Assembly (NCBI RefSeq): GCF_030605225.1
Contig: NZ_JAUWAV010000008.1
Span: forward strand, 1-64,000
Reading direction: 5' to 3'
DNA from: Geoalkalibacter sp.
Lineage (GTDB): Bacteria; Desulfobacterota; Desulfuromonadia; Desulfuromonadales; Geoalkalibacteraceae
Length of the DNA stretch: 64,000 nt
This document shows, piece by piece, positions 8,180 through 16,170 of this stretch. A program made the position numbers and the translations under genes. Positions within the stretch are counted from its first letter, which is position 1; each line of letters starts with the position of its first letter. A model generated the notes under the pieces. That model worked only from the letters and a program-made list of their open reading frames with translations, was not told where the DNA came from and made no database searches.

Positions 8180-8833
8180 ATGGAAATCAGGGTTCTCTTC
8201 GCCGACGATCATCAGGTCTTTCATGATTGCGTCAAGGCTCTGTTCGAGCCCCATGAGAGCATCCGCATCATCGCCACCGCCGGAGATGGGCGCACCACGG
8301 TCAAACTCGCGCGCGAGCTCAAACCCGATGTGGTCGTCATGGATCTCTCCATGCCCCTGCTCAACGGCATCGACGCCACCCGGCAGATTCTCACCGAAAA
8401 CCCCGAGGCCAAGGTGCTGGTCCTCTCCAGCCACAAGGACCGCAAGACCATCGTTTCCGCCCTGAAAGCCGGCGCGCGCGGCTACATGGTCAAGGAGGCG
8501 GCCATCCGGGAACTGGTGCAGGCCATCGAGGCGGTGGCCGCCGGGCGCATGTACTTAAGTTCCCACATCATCGACAAGGTTCTCGATGCCCTGCTCGTCG
8601 AGGAGGACCCAGACAGTCCGGAGGCTTCGCCTCTCGATCGGCTTTCCGTGCGTGAACGTGAAATTCTGCAGTTGCTCGCCGAGGGGAAGAACGCCCGGGA
8701 AATCTCGCACATCCTCTCGGTCAGCCAGAAAACCATCGAATCCCACCGCCAGAACATCATGCAGAAACTCGGCGCCGAAAAGATTTCCGATCTCACCCGC
8801 ATCGCCATCCGCGAAGGGCTCACGACCCTCTGA
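8180..8833 (+). CDS. NarL/LuxR-type response regulator
   Basis: Two-component response regulator of 217 residues. The receiver domain (1-125) has the DD acidic pair at residues 9-10, phospho-acceptor Asp55 in VVVMDLSMPLL and the conserved Lys in YMVKEAA. The C-terminal LuxR helix-turn-helix (about 150-215) contains LSVREREILQLLAEGKNAREI. The start MEIRVLF follows GGGAGA by about 5 nt. No cognate kinase is adjacent. The last 16 bp before the end of its helix-turn-helix are duplicated about 1.4 kb downstream next to the traT-like gene. Confidence 0.93.
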   Translation: MEIRVLFADDHQVFHDCVKALFEPHESIRIIATAGDGRTTVKLARELKPDVVVMDLSMPLLNGIDATRQILTENPEAKVLVLSSHKDRKTIVSALKAGARGYMVKEAAIRELVQAIEAVAAGRMYLSSHIIDKVLDALLVEEDPDSPEASPLDRLSVREREILQLLAEGKNAREISHILSVSQKTIESHRQNIMQKLGAEKISDLTRIAIREGLTTL

Positions 8834-8867
8834 GGTCGCGGGCCTTTCGCCTCCCCCCGAAAACCCA

Positions 8868-8928
8868 CTCCTCCTTTTCCTGACGCAATTTCAGGTTTTT
8901 CCTGATGCAATTTCAGGGTTTTCCTGAT
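8868..8928. repeat. 61-bp direct repeat, copy 1, with internal hairpin units
   Basis: Matches 10210-10270 at 60 of 61 positions. Each copy contains two tandem 22-bp units, each a CCTGA/TCAGG inverted repeat followed by a T-run, so each unit looks like a weak intrinsic terminator. The two copies bracket the AT-rich traT-like island. Confidence 0.9.
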
Positions 8929-8929
8929 T

Positions 8930-8943
8930 GACAATTAATTGTC
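8930..8943. promoter_or_regulatory. Perfect 14-bp palindrome, candidate operator or recombination site
   Basis: GACAATTAATTGTC immediately follows repeat copy 1 and overlaps a TTGACA hexamer (8928-8933). The palindrome is not present after copy 2. Function unknown. Confidence 0.4.
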
Positions 8944-9059
8944 TGCAATTTACCCTTGCCTGGCCTGGAATTAAAAAGAATAAATTATTTATTTTTCTTT
9001 AATTTTTGGCTTCAACTAGGGTCGTCCGGCCCGTCGACCACATACCTGGAGGGTATTGC

Positions 9060-9206
9060 ATGAAACGATGGAGAAAGTTGGGCGCGGTTTTAGAGTGGGG
9101 AAAATTGCTTGGAGGTGATGGTCATCAACGGTTTTGCTCATCAATATCAAATTCAAGCCCTGACGTCATATTGGGAACGATAGATTCAGCGTTTTTTCAT
9201 ATTTGA
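9060..9206 (+). CDS. Doubtful 48-residue open frame in the AT-rich island
   Basis: Starts MKRWRKLGAVLEWGKLLGG and has a good GGAGGG ribosome site 6-7 nt upstream of its ATG. It has no recognisable domain and no codon bias I can use over such a length. It may be a remnant of a gene that arrived with the traT-like segment, or chance. Confidence 0.25.
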   Translation: MKRWRKLGAVLEWGKLLGGDGHQRFCSSISNSSPDVILGTIDSAFFHI

Positions 9207-9368
9207 CGAATACTGTTTTCGAGATTTTTTTGATAAGTTTTAACAGGGGAAGGACTTGTCGCTAATCTGGATGATCGTCGCTAAATGTCGCCTTAAGTTT
9301 TAGAGTAAAATAGTTTGTTGAAAAATTTTTTCTTGATAAAAATTCAACAAAATAAAAGGAGAGAGATG

Positions 9369-10124
9369 ATGTTGCAAAAGAAATTTTTTAGTACTGTCGC
9401 TGTGGTCGTTTTGGCCTTGTTTGTTCTTTCTGGCTGCTCCTCGACAATGAATGCGATCAAAAATAAGGATCTTCAGGTTTCTTGCAAGATGTCGGACACG
9501 ATTTTTCTTGATGCGGAATGCCTGACAGGTGGGCCGAAGGTTTTTGTTCGCGTTGCCAACACCAGTGATTTCCAGGACATGGATTTCAAGGAAGTGATTG
9601 TCCAGAAATTGCGGGAGATGGGCTATGAAGTCACGCCTGCGGCGAAAGACGCACAGTATCATGTCGCAGCCAACATTCTCTACATGGGGCAAAGAAAGGA
9701 AGGCATGGATGGGGATGCGATCCTTCGCGCTGGGTTTGGCGGCGCCGTGATTGGTGCGACGGTTGCCGGGGTTTCCGGATCGAGTCTGCGGGGGGCCGGC
9801 GCCGCTGGGCTCATCGCCGGCGCTGCGGTCGCGGGGACCGAAGCACTGGTTGGTTCGGTCTTTCATGTCGATGAATATCTCGGCGTTATCGATATCCAGA
9901 TCATGGAAGAGGTGGAAGGTGGCGTAAAGGGTACCGAAACAGCGAATGTCATGCAGGGCACCAGCACCGCAAAAGAAATTACGCGCCAGATTACGGAAAA
10001 GCGCCAGGAATATCGGACTCGAATCGTTGCCTCGGCCAAGCAGACCCGAATGGATCGCAATGAGGCCGTCAGCGTCCTCTCTGAGCGCCTGGGCGCGCAA
10101 ATCTCCGGGCTCTTCAAGATCTGA
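9369..10124 (+). CDS. TraT-family outer-membrane lipoprotein (complement-resistance/surface-exclusion type)
   Basis: A 251-residue lipoprotein. The N-terminus MLQKKFFSTVAVVV...LSGC is a type II signal peptide with lipobox LSGC. The mature part resembles F-plasmid TraT throughout: SxxMNAIKNKDLQVSCKMS near the start, VRVANTSDFQDMD, a Gly/Ala-rich central segment (about 115-150; GFGGAVIGATVAGVSG), VIDIQIMEEV, and a C-terminal QGTSTAK ... YRTRIVASA stretch. TraT blocks entry exclusion and complement attack on conjugative plasmids. Here it stands alone, is AT-rich compared with its neighbours and sits between direct repeats, which suggests horizontal arrival. The ATG at 9369 or 9366 follows AGGAGAG; both are possible. 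Confidence 0.85.
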   Translation: MLQKKFFSTVAVVVLALFVLSGCSSTMNAIKNKDLQVSCKMSDTIFLDAECLTGGPKVFVRVANTSDFQDMDFKEVIVQKLREMGYEVTPAAKDAQYHVAANILYMGQRKEGMDGDAILRAGFGGAVIGATVAGVSGSSLRGAGAAGLIAGAAVAGTEALVGSVFHVDEYLGVIDIQIMEEVEGGVKGTETANVMQGTSTAKEITRQITEKRQEYRTRIVASAKQTRMDRNEAVSVLSERLGAQISGLFKI

Positions 10125-10153
10125 TCAGGGGTTGGCGCATCAGATGAAATCAC

Positions 10154-10181
10154 GAGGAGGCGGGGGCAGCCCCTCCTCCTC
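10154..10181 (+). terminator. GC-rich hairpin after the traT-like gene
   Basis: GAGGAGG-C-GGGG pairs with CCCC-T-CCTCCTC around a GCAG loop, 30 bp after the stop codon. It lacks a T-run, so it may be a pause or RNA-stability element rather than a full intrinsic terminator. Confidence 0.45.
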
Positions 10182-10209
10182 TGCGATTGTTGCCATCCGC
10201 GAAGGGCCT

Positions 10210-10270
10210 CTCCTCCTTTTCCTGACGCAATTTCAGGTTTTTCCTGATGCAATTTCAGGTTTTTCCTGAT
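10210..10270. repeat. 61-bp direct repeat, copy 2
   Basis: Second copy of 8868-8928 (60/61 identical). It is preceded at 10192-10207 by 16 bp identical to 8804-8819 inside the response-regulator gene; the 48 bp that separate the two blocks in copy 1 are missing here. Confidence 0.9.
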
Positions 10271-10412
10271 AGTCGAAAAAATCAGAACATTGTATTGTTA
10301 GGCCGTTGTTTGGCTGTTTCAGCGGCGGTGCGAATCGGCGTTTGGATTTAGAAGACGTGAAGGAGGGACCCGGTTTTTCGGAACCGGACGAAAGATTGCC
10401 GTGACTGCTTTT

Positions 10413-10450
10413 GGCCCGGTCGGAGTTATCCGCCCGGGCCGTTTTTTTTT
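10413..10450 (+). terminator. Intrinsic terminator
   Basis: GGCCCGG-T-CGG pairs with CCG-C-CCGGGCC (10413-10440), followed by nine T residues. It would stop plus-strand transcription coming from the traT-like island before it runs into the convergent hydrolase gene. Confidence 0.8.
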
Positions 10451-11325
10451 CAGCGGTTCGACACAGGGGATGTCGGGGCGGAAGGCAGGCTGTGGAGGAA
10501 ATCCTCCCAGGCTTGCCAGTAGAGTTGGGGATGGCGGTCGAGGGTGTCGTTGTGGCCGGCCTGATCGAGCCACAGCAGGCGTTTGGGCTCGGGCGCCAGG
10601 GCGAACAGGCGCTCGGCCATGGCCGGAGGGACGATGCGGTCGCGCCGGCCGTGGATGACGAGCAGGGCCGAGGAGATGCGGGAGATTTTGTCGAGATTGT
10701 CGAAGCGTGCCTCCACCAGCCAGCCGAGCAGGGGATAAAGCAGTTTGTAGTGGTGGCGGCCCAACTCGGCGATGGAGGTGAAGGGGCTCTCCAGGATCAG
10801 CCCGGCGGGCGGGCGTTCCAGGGCGAGCTGCAGGGCGACCGCCGCGCCGAGGGAGCGGCCGAAGTAGACCTGGCGCGCGGGGGGATAACCTCGCGCCTCC
10901 AGCCAACTCTGGGCGGCGCGGGCGTCTTCGTACAGCCCCACCTCGGTGGCCCGTCCTTGGCTGAGACCGTAGCCGCGATAGCTCAGGATCAGCACCGGCA
11001 GGCCGAGGCGGTGATGGAGCAGTTCCAGATTGTACACGCGGTGGGATAGGTTGCCGGCGTTGCCGTGAAAAAACAGAAGCGCGGGCAGATCCACGTCGGG
11101 GCGGCCGGGAATGAACCAGGCATGGACGCGCACCCCGTCGGCGGTGTCGAGCCACAGATCCTCGTAGGGCAGGCCGCGCGCGGCGGGCGTTTCCACGAGC
11201 TCGGCGCTCGGAAAGAAGATGAAATGTTGCTCCAGGGCGGCTTTCACGGGTGTCGCCGTCGGCAATAAGGCCAGCACCGCCAGCAGCAGGCTGGGTATGA
11301 GGAACAAAGCATGGCGTTTGGGCAT
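10450..11325 (-). CDS. Alpha/beta hydrolase, ABHD13/YfhR (BEM46)-like
   Basis: Predicted serine hydrolase of 291 residues with an N-terminal hydrophobic segment (about 6-28) that may be a signal anchor. The oxyanion region is FFHGNAGN, the nucleophile elbow GRSLG, the acid lies in VIHGRRDRIVP and the catalytic His in DQAGHND. This spacing fits the BEM46/ABHD13 family. The substrate is unknown. It is the last gene after trkA-trkH on the minus strand, 45 bp downstream of trkH. Confidence 0.85.
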   Translation of the reverse strand: MPKRHALFLIPSLLLAVLALLPTATPVKAALEQHFIFFPSAELVETPAARGLPYEDLWLDTADGVRVHAWFIPGRPDVDLPALLFFHGNAGNLSHRVYNLELLHHRLGLPVLILSYRGYGLSQGRATEVGLYEDARAAQSWLEARGYPPARQVYFGRSLGAAVALQLALERPPAGLILESPFTSIAELGRHHYKLLYPLLGWLVEARFDNLDKISRISSALLVIHGRRDRIVPPAMAERLFALAPEPKRLLWLDQAGHNDTLDRHPQLYWQAWEDFLHSLPSAPTSPVSNR

Positions 11326-11370
11326 GCTTAGAGTATACCCAGACGCGGCTTGAGTCGGCGGGAAAAACGG

Positions 11371-12813
11371 CTATTTGCGCCAGAAGGTCGGAAAGAACAG
11401 CACCAGCACGGTGAACAGTTCGAGACGCCCGAGAAGCATGCAGGCGATCAGCACGCTCTTGCCGAAGGGCGAGACGTGGGCGTAGTTGTCCACGGGGCCC
11501 ACCGAGCCGAGCCCCGGGCCGACGTTGCCGAGGGTGGCGATGACCGCCGCGCCGCCGGACACCAGATCCATGCCGCTGGCGGCCATGAGCAGCGAGGCGA
11601 CCACGAAGATGCCGATGAACAGGGCGAAAAAGCCCAGGATCGACTGCATGACGTCCTTGTCCACGGGCCGCTCGCCGAGCTTGACCAGCCGCACCGCGCG
11701 CGGGTGGATGAGGCGATAGATCTGCACGTGGGCGTGCTTGAACAGCAGCAGGATGCGCGCCACCTTGATGCCGCCGGCGGTGGAGCCGGCGCAGCCGCCG
11801 ATGAACATCAGCGACACCAGGATGTACTGGTTGAGGAGCGGCCACTTTTCGTAATCGGCGGTGGCAAAGCCCGTGGTGGTGAGGATGGAGGCCACCTGAA
11901 AGGCGCTGTGGCGCAGGTTCTCGCTGAAGGACTGGTAGATGTCGCCCTGGTTGGTGAACACCAGGATGGCGATGGCGACGAGGGTGATGCCGGCGTAGAT
12001 GCGCAGTTCCTCGTTGCGCAGCAATTCCCTGGGGCGGCCGCGCAGCATGTAATAGTGCAGGGAAAAGTTGACCCCGGCGAGGAACATGAAAAGCGTCACG
12101 ATCCATTGCAGGTAGGCGCTGTCGTAGGCGCCCATGGAGGCGTTGCGCGGCGAGAAGCCGCCGCTGGAAAGCGTGCTGAAGGCATGACAGAGGCTGTCGA
12201 AGAAGCTCATGCCGCCCAGCACCAGCAGCACCACCTGCGCCACGGTGAGCAGCAGATAGACTTCCCAGAGCAGCTTGGCGGTGTCCTGGATGCGCGGCTT
12301 GAGACGGTCGGCGGTGGGGCCGGGCACTTCGGCCTTGAACAGCTGCATGCCGCCGACGCCGAGCATGGGCAAAATGGCCAGGGACAGCACGATGATGCCC
12401 ATGCCGCCCAACCATTGGGTGAAGGAGCGCCACAGCAGGATGCTTTCGGGCAGCGCCTCGATGTCGGTGAGAATGCTCGCGCCGGTCGTGGTGAAGCCGC
12501 TCATGGTCTCGAACACCGCATCCAGGACCGAGGGAATCGACCCGCAGAAGACAAAGGGCAGGGCGCCGAGCAGCGCATAGAGCGACCAGCCCAGGGTGAC
12601 CACGGCAAAGCCCTCGCGCACCGAGATCTCCCGGCGGGTGGGAAAGGCGCGAAACAGCACGCCGCCCAGGGTCAGGCAGACCGCCGCCGCCAGGACGAAG
12701 GCCGACCAGGCGCCGTCGTGAAAATACAGGGAGAAGGGCACCGGCACCAGCAGCGCGGCGGCGAGAAACAGGGAGAGAGCGCCGAGGATGCGCAGCAGCA
12801 AAGGCAGGTTCAT
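11371..12813 (-). CDS. trkH: Trk-type potassium uptake protein, membrane subunit
   Basis: Potassium channel-like transporter of the inner membrane, 480 residues, with the four pore-loop repeats of the SKT family. The selectivity-filter segments read TTTGAS, SSGGFS, TTTGFA and NVGPG, each with the filter glycine. The C-terminus ends in hydrophobic VLVLFFPTFW. It works with the cytoplasmic gating ring TrkA, encoded 7 bp upstream in the same orientation. Confidence 0.95.
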   Translation of the reverse strand: MNLPLLLRILGALSLFLAAALLVPVPFSLYFHDGAWSAFVLAAAVCLTLGGVLFRAFPTRREISVREGFAVVTLGWSLYALLGALPFVFCGSIPSVLDAVFETMSGFTTTGASILTDIEALPESILLWRSFTQWLGGMGIIVLSLAILPMLGVGGMQLFKAEVPGPTADRLKPRIQDTAKLLWEVYLLLTVAQVVLLVLGGMSFFDSLCHAFSTLSSGGFSPRNASMGAYDSAYLQWIVTLFMFLAGVNFSLHYYMLRGRPRELLRNEELRIYAGITLVAIAILVFTNQGDIYQSFSENLRHSAFQVASILTTTGFATADYEKWPLLNQYILVSLMFIGGCAGSTAGGIKVARILLLFKHAHVQIYRLIHPRAVRLVKLGERPVDKDVMQSILGFFALFIGIFVVASLLMAASGMDLVSGGAAVIATLGNVGPGLGSVGPVDNYAHVSPFGKSVLIACMLLGRLELFTVLVLFFPTFWRK

Positions 12814-12820
12814 GGACGCG

Positions 12821-14173
12821 CTACCCGAAGAAGCTTTCGACCTTGGCGAGGGCTTCGGGCCGGGTGAAGACCACCACCCGATCCAGGGGGCGCAGCACCG
12901 TGTCGCCCGTGGGAATCAGATACTCGCTGCCGCGCACGATGGCGCCGATGATGGCGCCGCGCGGGAAATGCAGGCTCTTCAGCGGCTGGCCGAGAATCGG
13001 ACTGTCCTCGCCGAGTTGCAGTTCGAGGACCTCGGCGTTGCTGCCCTCGACGGTGGCCAGGGACAGCACCTTGCCGCGCCGCACATGCTTGAGGATCACC
13101 GCGCCGGCCGCCAGGCGCGGCGAGACGCAGGCGTCGATGCCCAGGGAGGGCGCGAGGTTGAGGTATTCGGGTTTGTTGATCAGGGCCAGGGCGCGTTTCG
13201 CTCCGTGCTTTTTGGCGAGCAGCGAGCAGAGGATGTTGTCCTCGTCGTTGCCGGTGACGGCCATGAATACGTCGGCGCCTTCGATGCCCTCGTCGCTCAG
13301 GGTGCGGATGTCGGTGCCGTCGGTGTGGATGATCATGGAGCGGCGCAGTTTGGAGGCCAGATATTCGCAGCGCGCCTCGTCGCGCTCGATGAGGCGCACG
13401 TTGAAGTGCAGTTTTTCCAGGCGCTGGGCGATCTGCAGGCCGATGCTGCCGCCGCCGAGAATGAAAGCGCGGCGCAAACGGCAGGCCTTCTCGGGTTCGG
13501 GCTGCAGCAGGTATTGGATGGCGGGCAGGTCGTTGTGATGGGCGAAGATGAAGATGCTGTCGCCGACGCGGATGGTGTCGTCGCCGCGCGGGATGATGGT
13601 GCGTTCGCCGCGGGTGATGGCGGTGACGACGAAGCGATACATGCCGCGGATTTCGCCCAACTCCTTGAGGGTCAGGTCGCACAGCGGGCTTTTCTCGCCG
13701 ATGCGGTAGCCGAGGAACTGGATCTGGCCCTCGACGAATTCGGCCACGTCGAAGGCGCCCTGGCGCGAGGCGATCTTGATCATTTCCTCGGCGACGGCGT
13801 CCTTGGGGTTGATGAGCAGGTCGATGCCGAGCTTTTCCTTGGAGAGCACCGCGCCCTGGCCCGAGTACTCGATGCTGCGCACCCGCGCGATGCGGGTCTT
13901 GACGCCGTATTCACGCGCCAGCAGGCAGGCGAGGATGTTGACCTCGTCCATGTCGGTGACGGCGATGAAGATGTTGGCTTCCTTGATGCCGCCCTGCTCG
14001 AGAATCTCGGCGCTGGCGCCGTTGCCGAGGATGCCCAGCACGTTGAGGCGTTCCTGGGCGCGGTTGAGATGCTCCTGGTCCTGGTCGATGAGGGTGACTT
14101 CGTGGCCTTCCTCGGAGAGGCGCTCGCAGAGGAAATAGCCGACCTGGCCGGTGCCGACGATGAGGATTTTCAT
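12821..14173 (-). CDS. trkA: Trk system regulatory subunit TrkA
   Basis: NAD(H)/nucleotide-binding gating subunit of the Trk potassium system, 450 residues. It contains two tandem RCK units: the first Rossmann motif is GTGQVGYFL at residues 7-15, the second GGGSIGLQIA near 235, and each is followed by a TrkA_C domain. The start ATG gives MKILIVGTG, the expected N-terminus. It is the first gene of trkA-trkH-hydrolase and diverges from the HNH gene. Confidence 0.96.
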   Translation of the reverse strand: MKILIVGTGQVGYFLCERLSEEGHEVTLIDQDQEHLNRAQERLNVLGILGNGASAEILEQGGIKEANIFIAVTDMDEVNILACLLAREYGVKTRIARVRSIEYSGQGAVLSKEKLGIDLLINPKDAVAEEMIKIASRQGAFDVAEFVEGQIQFLGYRIGEKSPLCDLTLKELGEIRGMYRFVVTAITRGERTIIPRGDDTIRVGDSIFIFAHHNDLPAIQYLLQPEPEKACRLRRAFILGGGSIGLQIAQRLEKLHFNVRLIERDEARCEYLASKLRRSMIIHTDGTDIRTLSDEGIEGADVFMAVTGNDEDNILCSLLAKKHGAKRALALINKPEYLNLAPSLGIDACVSPRLAAGAVILKHVRRGKVLSLATVEGSNAEVLELQLGEDSPILGQPLKSLHFPRGAIIGAIVRGSEYLIPTGDTVLRPLDRVVVFTRPEALAKVESFFG

Positions 14174-14327
14174 GATGGGTTTCAGCAGCTCCCGGAGGCG
14201 CGGAATGCGGGGCGAAACACGGCGCTATTCATGGCACATTTGTCCTGTTTGCGCAAGAGGGACGGCGCCGTGGTTGCGAGGCGTCGGCGAGGGGCGCTAG
14301 AATGAGCCGCGAAAAGGAGAGCGGAGC

Positions 14328-14633
14328 ATGGATTTTTTTCTTGAGGTATCGGAGGAGGACATCCGCCGCGAGCGCGACAAGGCGCGCGAGCTGCGCAAGA
14401 GCAACTGGTGGAAGAACCGCGTCGCCCAAGGCCTGTGTCACTACTGCGGGGCGCGGGTGCGGCCGGCGGAGCTGAGCCTTGACCACATCGTGCCCCTGGC
14501 GCGCGGCGGCAAATCGAGTCGCGGCAATTGCGTGCCCGCCTGCAAGAGCTGCAACAACCGCAAGAAGGATCTGCTGCCCATGGAATGGGAGGATTATCTG
14601 GCACGACTGCGGGGTCAATCGCCGAGCGATTGA
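14328..14633 (+). CDS. Small HNH endonuclease-domain protein
   Basis: A 101-residue protein with an HNH/zinc fold: CHYC, then LDHIVPLARGG with the catalytic His, GNCVPAC and CKSCNN forming the second CxxC. The N-terminal 35 residues are charged and helical. It has an AAAGGAGA ribosome site 7-8 nt upstream of the ATG. Stand-alone HNH proteins of this size are common in proteobacterial chromosomes, and their substrate is usually unknown; no restriction or phage partner is adjacent. Confidence 0.85.
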   Translation: MDFFLEVSEEDIRRERDKARELRKSNWWKNRVAQGLCHYCGARVRPAELSLDHIVPLARGGKSSRGNCVPACKSCNNRKKDLLPMEWEDYLARLRGQSPSD

Positions 14634-14648
14634 GCGAACTCCGCCGCC

Positions 14649-16103
14649 TCAGATGAGGTGCTGCGCCATGGTCTTGCGGTAGAGCTCGACGTATTTTTCC
14701 GCGGCGCTGGTCCAGCTGAAATCCTGAGTCATGCCGCGCTTGACCAGCTTGAGCCACTGGCGGCGGTTTTCATAGGCCTCCAGGGCGCGGTCGAGGGCGC
14801 CGAGCAGGGCCTGCGGGCTCGGTTGGTCGAAGACGAAGCCGTTGCCCAGGCGCGGCCGCTCATCGATGTCGATGACGCTGTCGTTGAGGCCACCGGTGCG
14901 ATGCACCACGGGCACGCTGCCGTAGCGCAGGGCGACGATCTGTTCCAGGCCGCAGGGCTCCACGCGGCTGGGCATGAGAAAGATGTCGCTGCCGGCGAAC
15001 ACACGGCGGGCCAGGCCGGCGTCATTGCTGAGCAGAACCCGCGCGCGGCGCGGGACTTTTTCGCCGAGGGCGGCGAGCTGCTTTTCCAGGGCGCTTTCGC
15101 CCCGGCCGGCGATCACCAACTGCACGGAGCGCTTGAGCAGCTCGTCCCAGGCCGCGGCGAGAAGATCCGCGCCCTTGTCGCGACGCAGGGGCGCGACCAG
15201 GCCCACCAGAGGAACCAGCGGCTCGGGGTCGAGCCCCGCTTCCTTCTGCAGGGCGCGTTTGTTGGCCTTTTTGCCGTTCAGGTTGTCGACGTTGTAGGGC
15301 CGGCTGAGAGTCATGTCGAGGGAGGGGTCCCAGGCGCGGCTGTCGATGCCGTTGAGAATGCCGTGGAAGGTCGCGCTGCGTCTGCGCAGCAGCGGGGCGA
15401 GGTCTCCGCCGAATTCCGTGCTGTGCAGCTCGTCGCGATAAGTCTCGGAGAGGGTGCTGATCTGGTCGGCGTAATGCAGTCCACCCTTGAGAAAGGAGAC
15501 GCCGCCGTCCAGGGCCAGGCCGTTGTTGCCCAGCACGGCCGGATCGAGTCCCAGCCCGGCGAGCACCTGGGCGGGAAAGCGTCCGGCGTCATCGAGATCG
15601 TGCAGGGTGAAGAGAGTGCCCATGTGCGCGTAGAAAGGATCGCCCTTGAGCTCGGTGCGCAGCAGCACCGGGATCAGCCCGGTCTGCCAACCGTGCAGGT
15701 GCAGCACGTCGGGACGAAAATCCATGCGCCGCAGCAGTTGCAGCACCGCGTGGCAGAAAAAGCCGAAGCGCTGGGCATTGTCGGCGTAATCGCCCTTGCC
15801 GTTGCCGTAGAGTCCCTCGCGATGGAAGTATTCGCGATTCTCGATGAAATAGATCGGCACCCCTTCGAGCAGGGTCTGGCGCAAAAGCCCCTTGCGCAAC
15901 GCGCCATCGATGGGAACTTCCACGCTTTTTCGCCCTTTGCGCAACGAAAAGCCCAGGTCGTCGATCTGCTTGTAGCAGGGCAGGATCAGCCGCGCGTCGT
16001 GGCCGAGCTTACGCAGGGCGCGCGCCAGCGAACTGGCGACATCGGCCAGCCCGGCGGTTTTGGCGTAGGGGGAAGCTTCCGGGGAGACAATCAGGATTTT
16101 CAT
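14649..16103 (-). CDS. glgA: Glycogen synthase (ADP-glucose type, GT5)
   Basis: Adds glucose from ADP-glucose to glycogen in the cytoplasm. The 484-residue protein starts MKILIVSPEASPYAKTAGLAD; the Lys of the KTxGL motif is present, with Ala where Gly is more common. LHLHGWQTGL and HGILNGID mark the N-terminal domain, and EPCGLEQIVALRYG with TGGLNDSV the C-terminal donor-binding domain. It is the last gene of the minus-strand polysaccharide operon, 67 bp after the GH13 protein. Confidence 0.93.
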   Translation of the reverse strand: MKILIVSPEASPYAKTAGLADVASSLARALRKLGHDARLILPCYKQIDDLGFSLRKGRKSVEVPIDGALRKGLLRQTLLEGVPIYFIENREYFHREGLYGNGKGDYADNAQRFGFFCHAVLQLLRRMDFRPDVLHLHGWQTGLIPVLLRTELKGDPFYAHMGTLFTLHDLDDAGRFPAQVLAGLGLDPAVLGNNGLALDGGVSFLKGGLHYADQISTLSETYRDELHSTEFGGDLAPLLRRRSATFHGILNGIDSRAWDPSLDMTLSRPYNVDNLNGKKANKRALQKEAGLDPEPLVPLVGLVAPLRRDKGADLLAAAWDELLKRSVQLVIAGRGESALEKQLAALGEKVPRRARVLLSNDAGLARRVFAGSDIFLMPSRVEPCGLEQIVALRYGSVPVVHRTGGLNDSVIDIDERPRLGNGFVFDQPSPQALLGALDRALEAYENRRQWLKLVKRGMTQDFSWTSAAEKYVELYRKTMAQHLI

Positions 16104-16170
16104 GGGCGTTTTTCCCTCTCACCTACCCGCCCGAGCGGCGCGGATAGTTGTTGGAATCCCTCCGTGGAGG

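Larger units (their letters stand above)
8834..9368. other. AT-rich intergenic region between the response regulator and the traT-like gene
   Basis: A 535-bp stretch much richer in A+T than its surroundings. It holds the first copy of a 61-bp direct repeat (8868-8928), a perfect 14-bp palindrome (8930-8943) directly behind it, two GTCGCTAA boxes about 20 bp apart (near 9259 and 9279) and one weak small open frame (9060-9206). I see no other convincing gene. Confidence 0.6.
10125..10449. other. Intergenic region after the traT-like gene
   Basis: Holds a strong hairpin (10154-10181), a 16-bp fragment identical to the end of the response-regulator gene (10192-10207), the second 61-bp repeat copy (10210-10270) and a terminator (10413-10450). 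No gene is seen. Confidence 0.6.

Noticed and set aside
8928-8956. TTGACA followed by TACCCT as a promoter for the 9060 open frame
   Set aside because: The -10 matches poorly and the TTGACA is part of the palindrome; kept only as a palindrome.
9001-9060. Cyclic-di-GMP (GEMM) riboswitch before the small open frame
   Set aside because: The conserved core sequences of that riboswitch are absent.
8868-10270. CRISPR array
   Set aside because: Only two repeat copies about 1.3 kb apart, each with two internal 22-bp units and no spacers; no cas gene.
10319-12433. A 704-codon minus-strand frame across trkH and the hydrolase gene
   Set aside because: It lies out of frame with two well-supported genes and has no motif.
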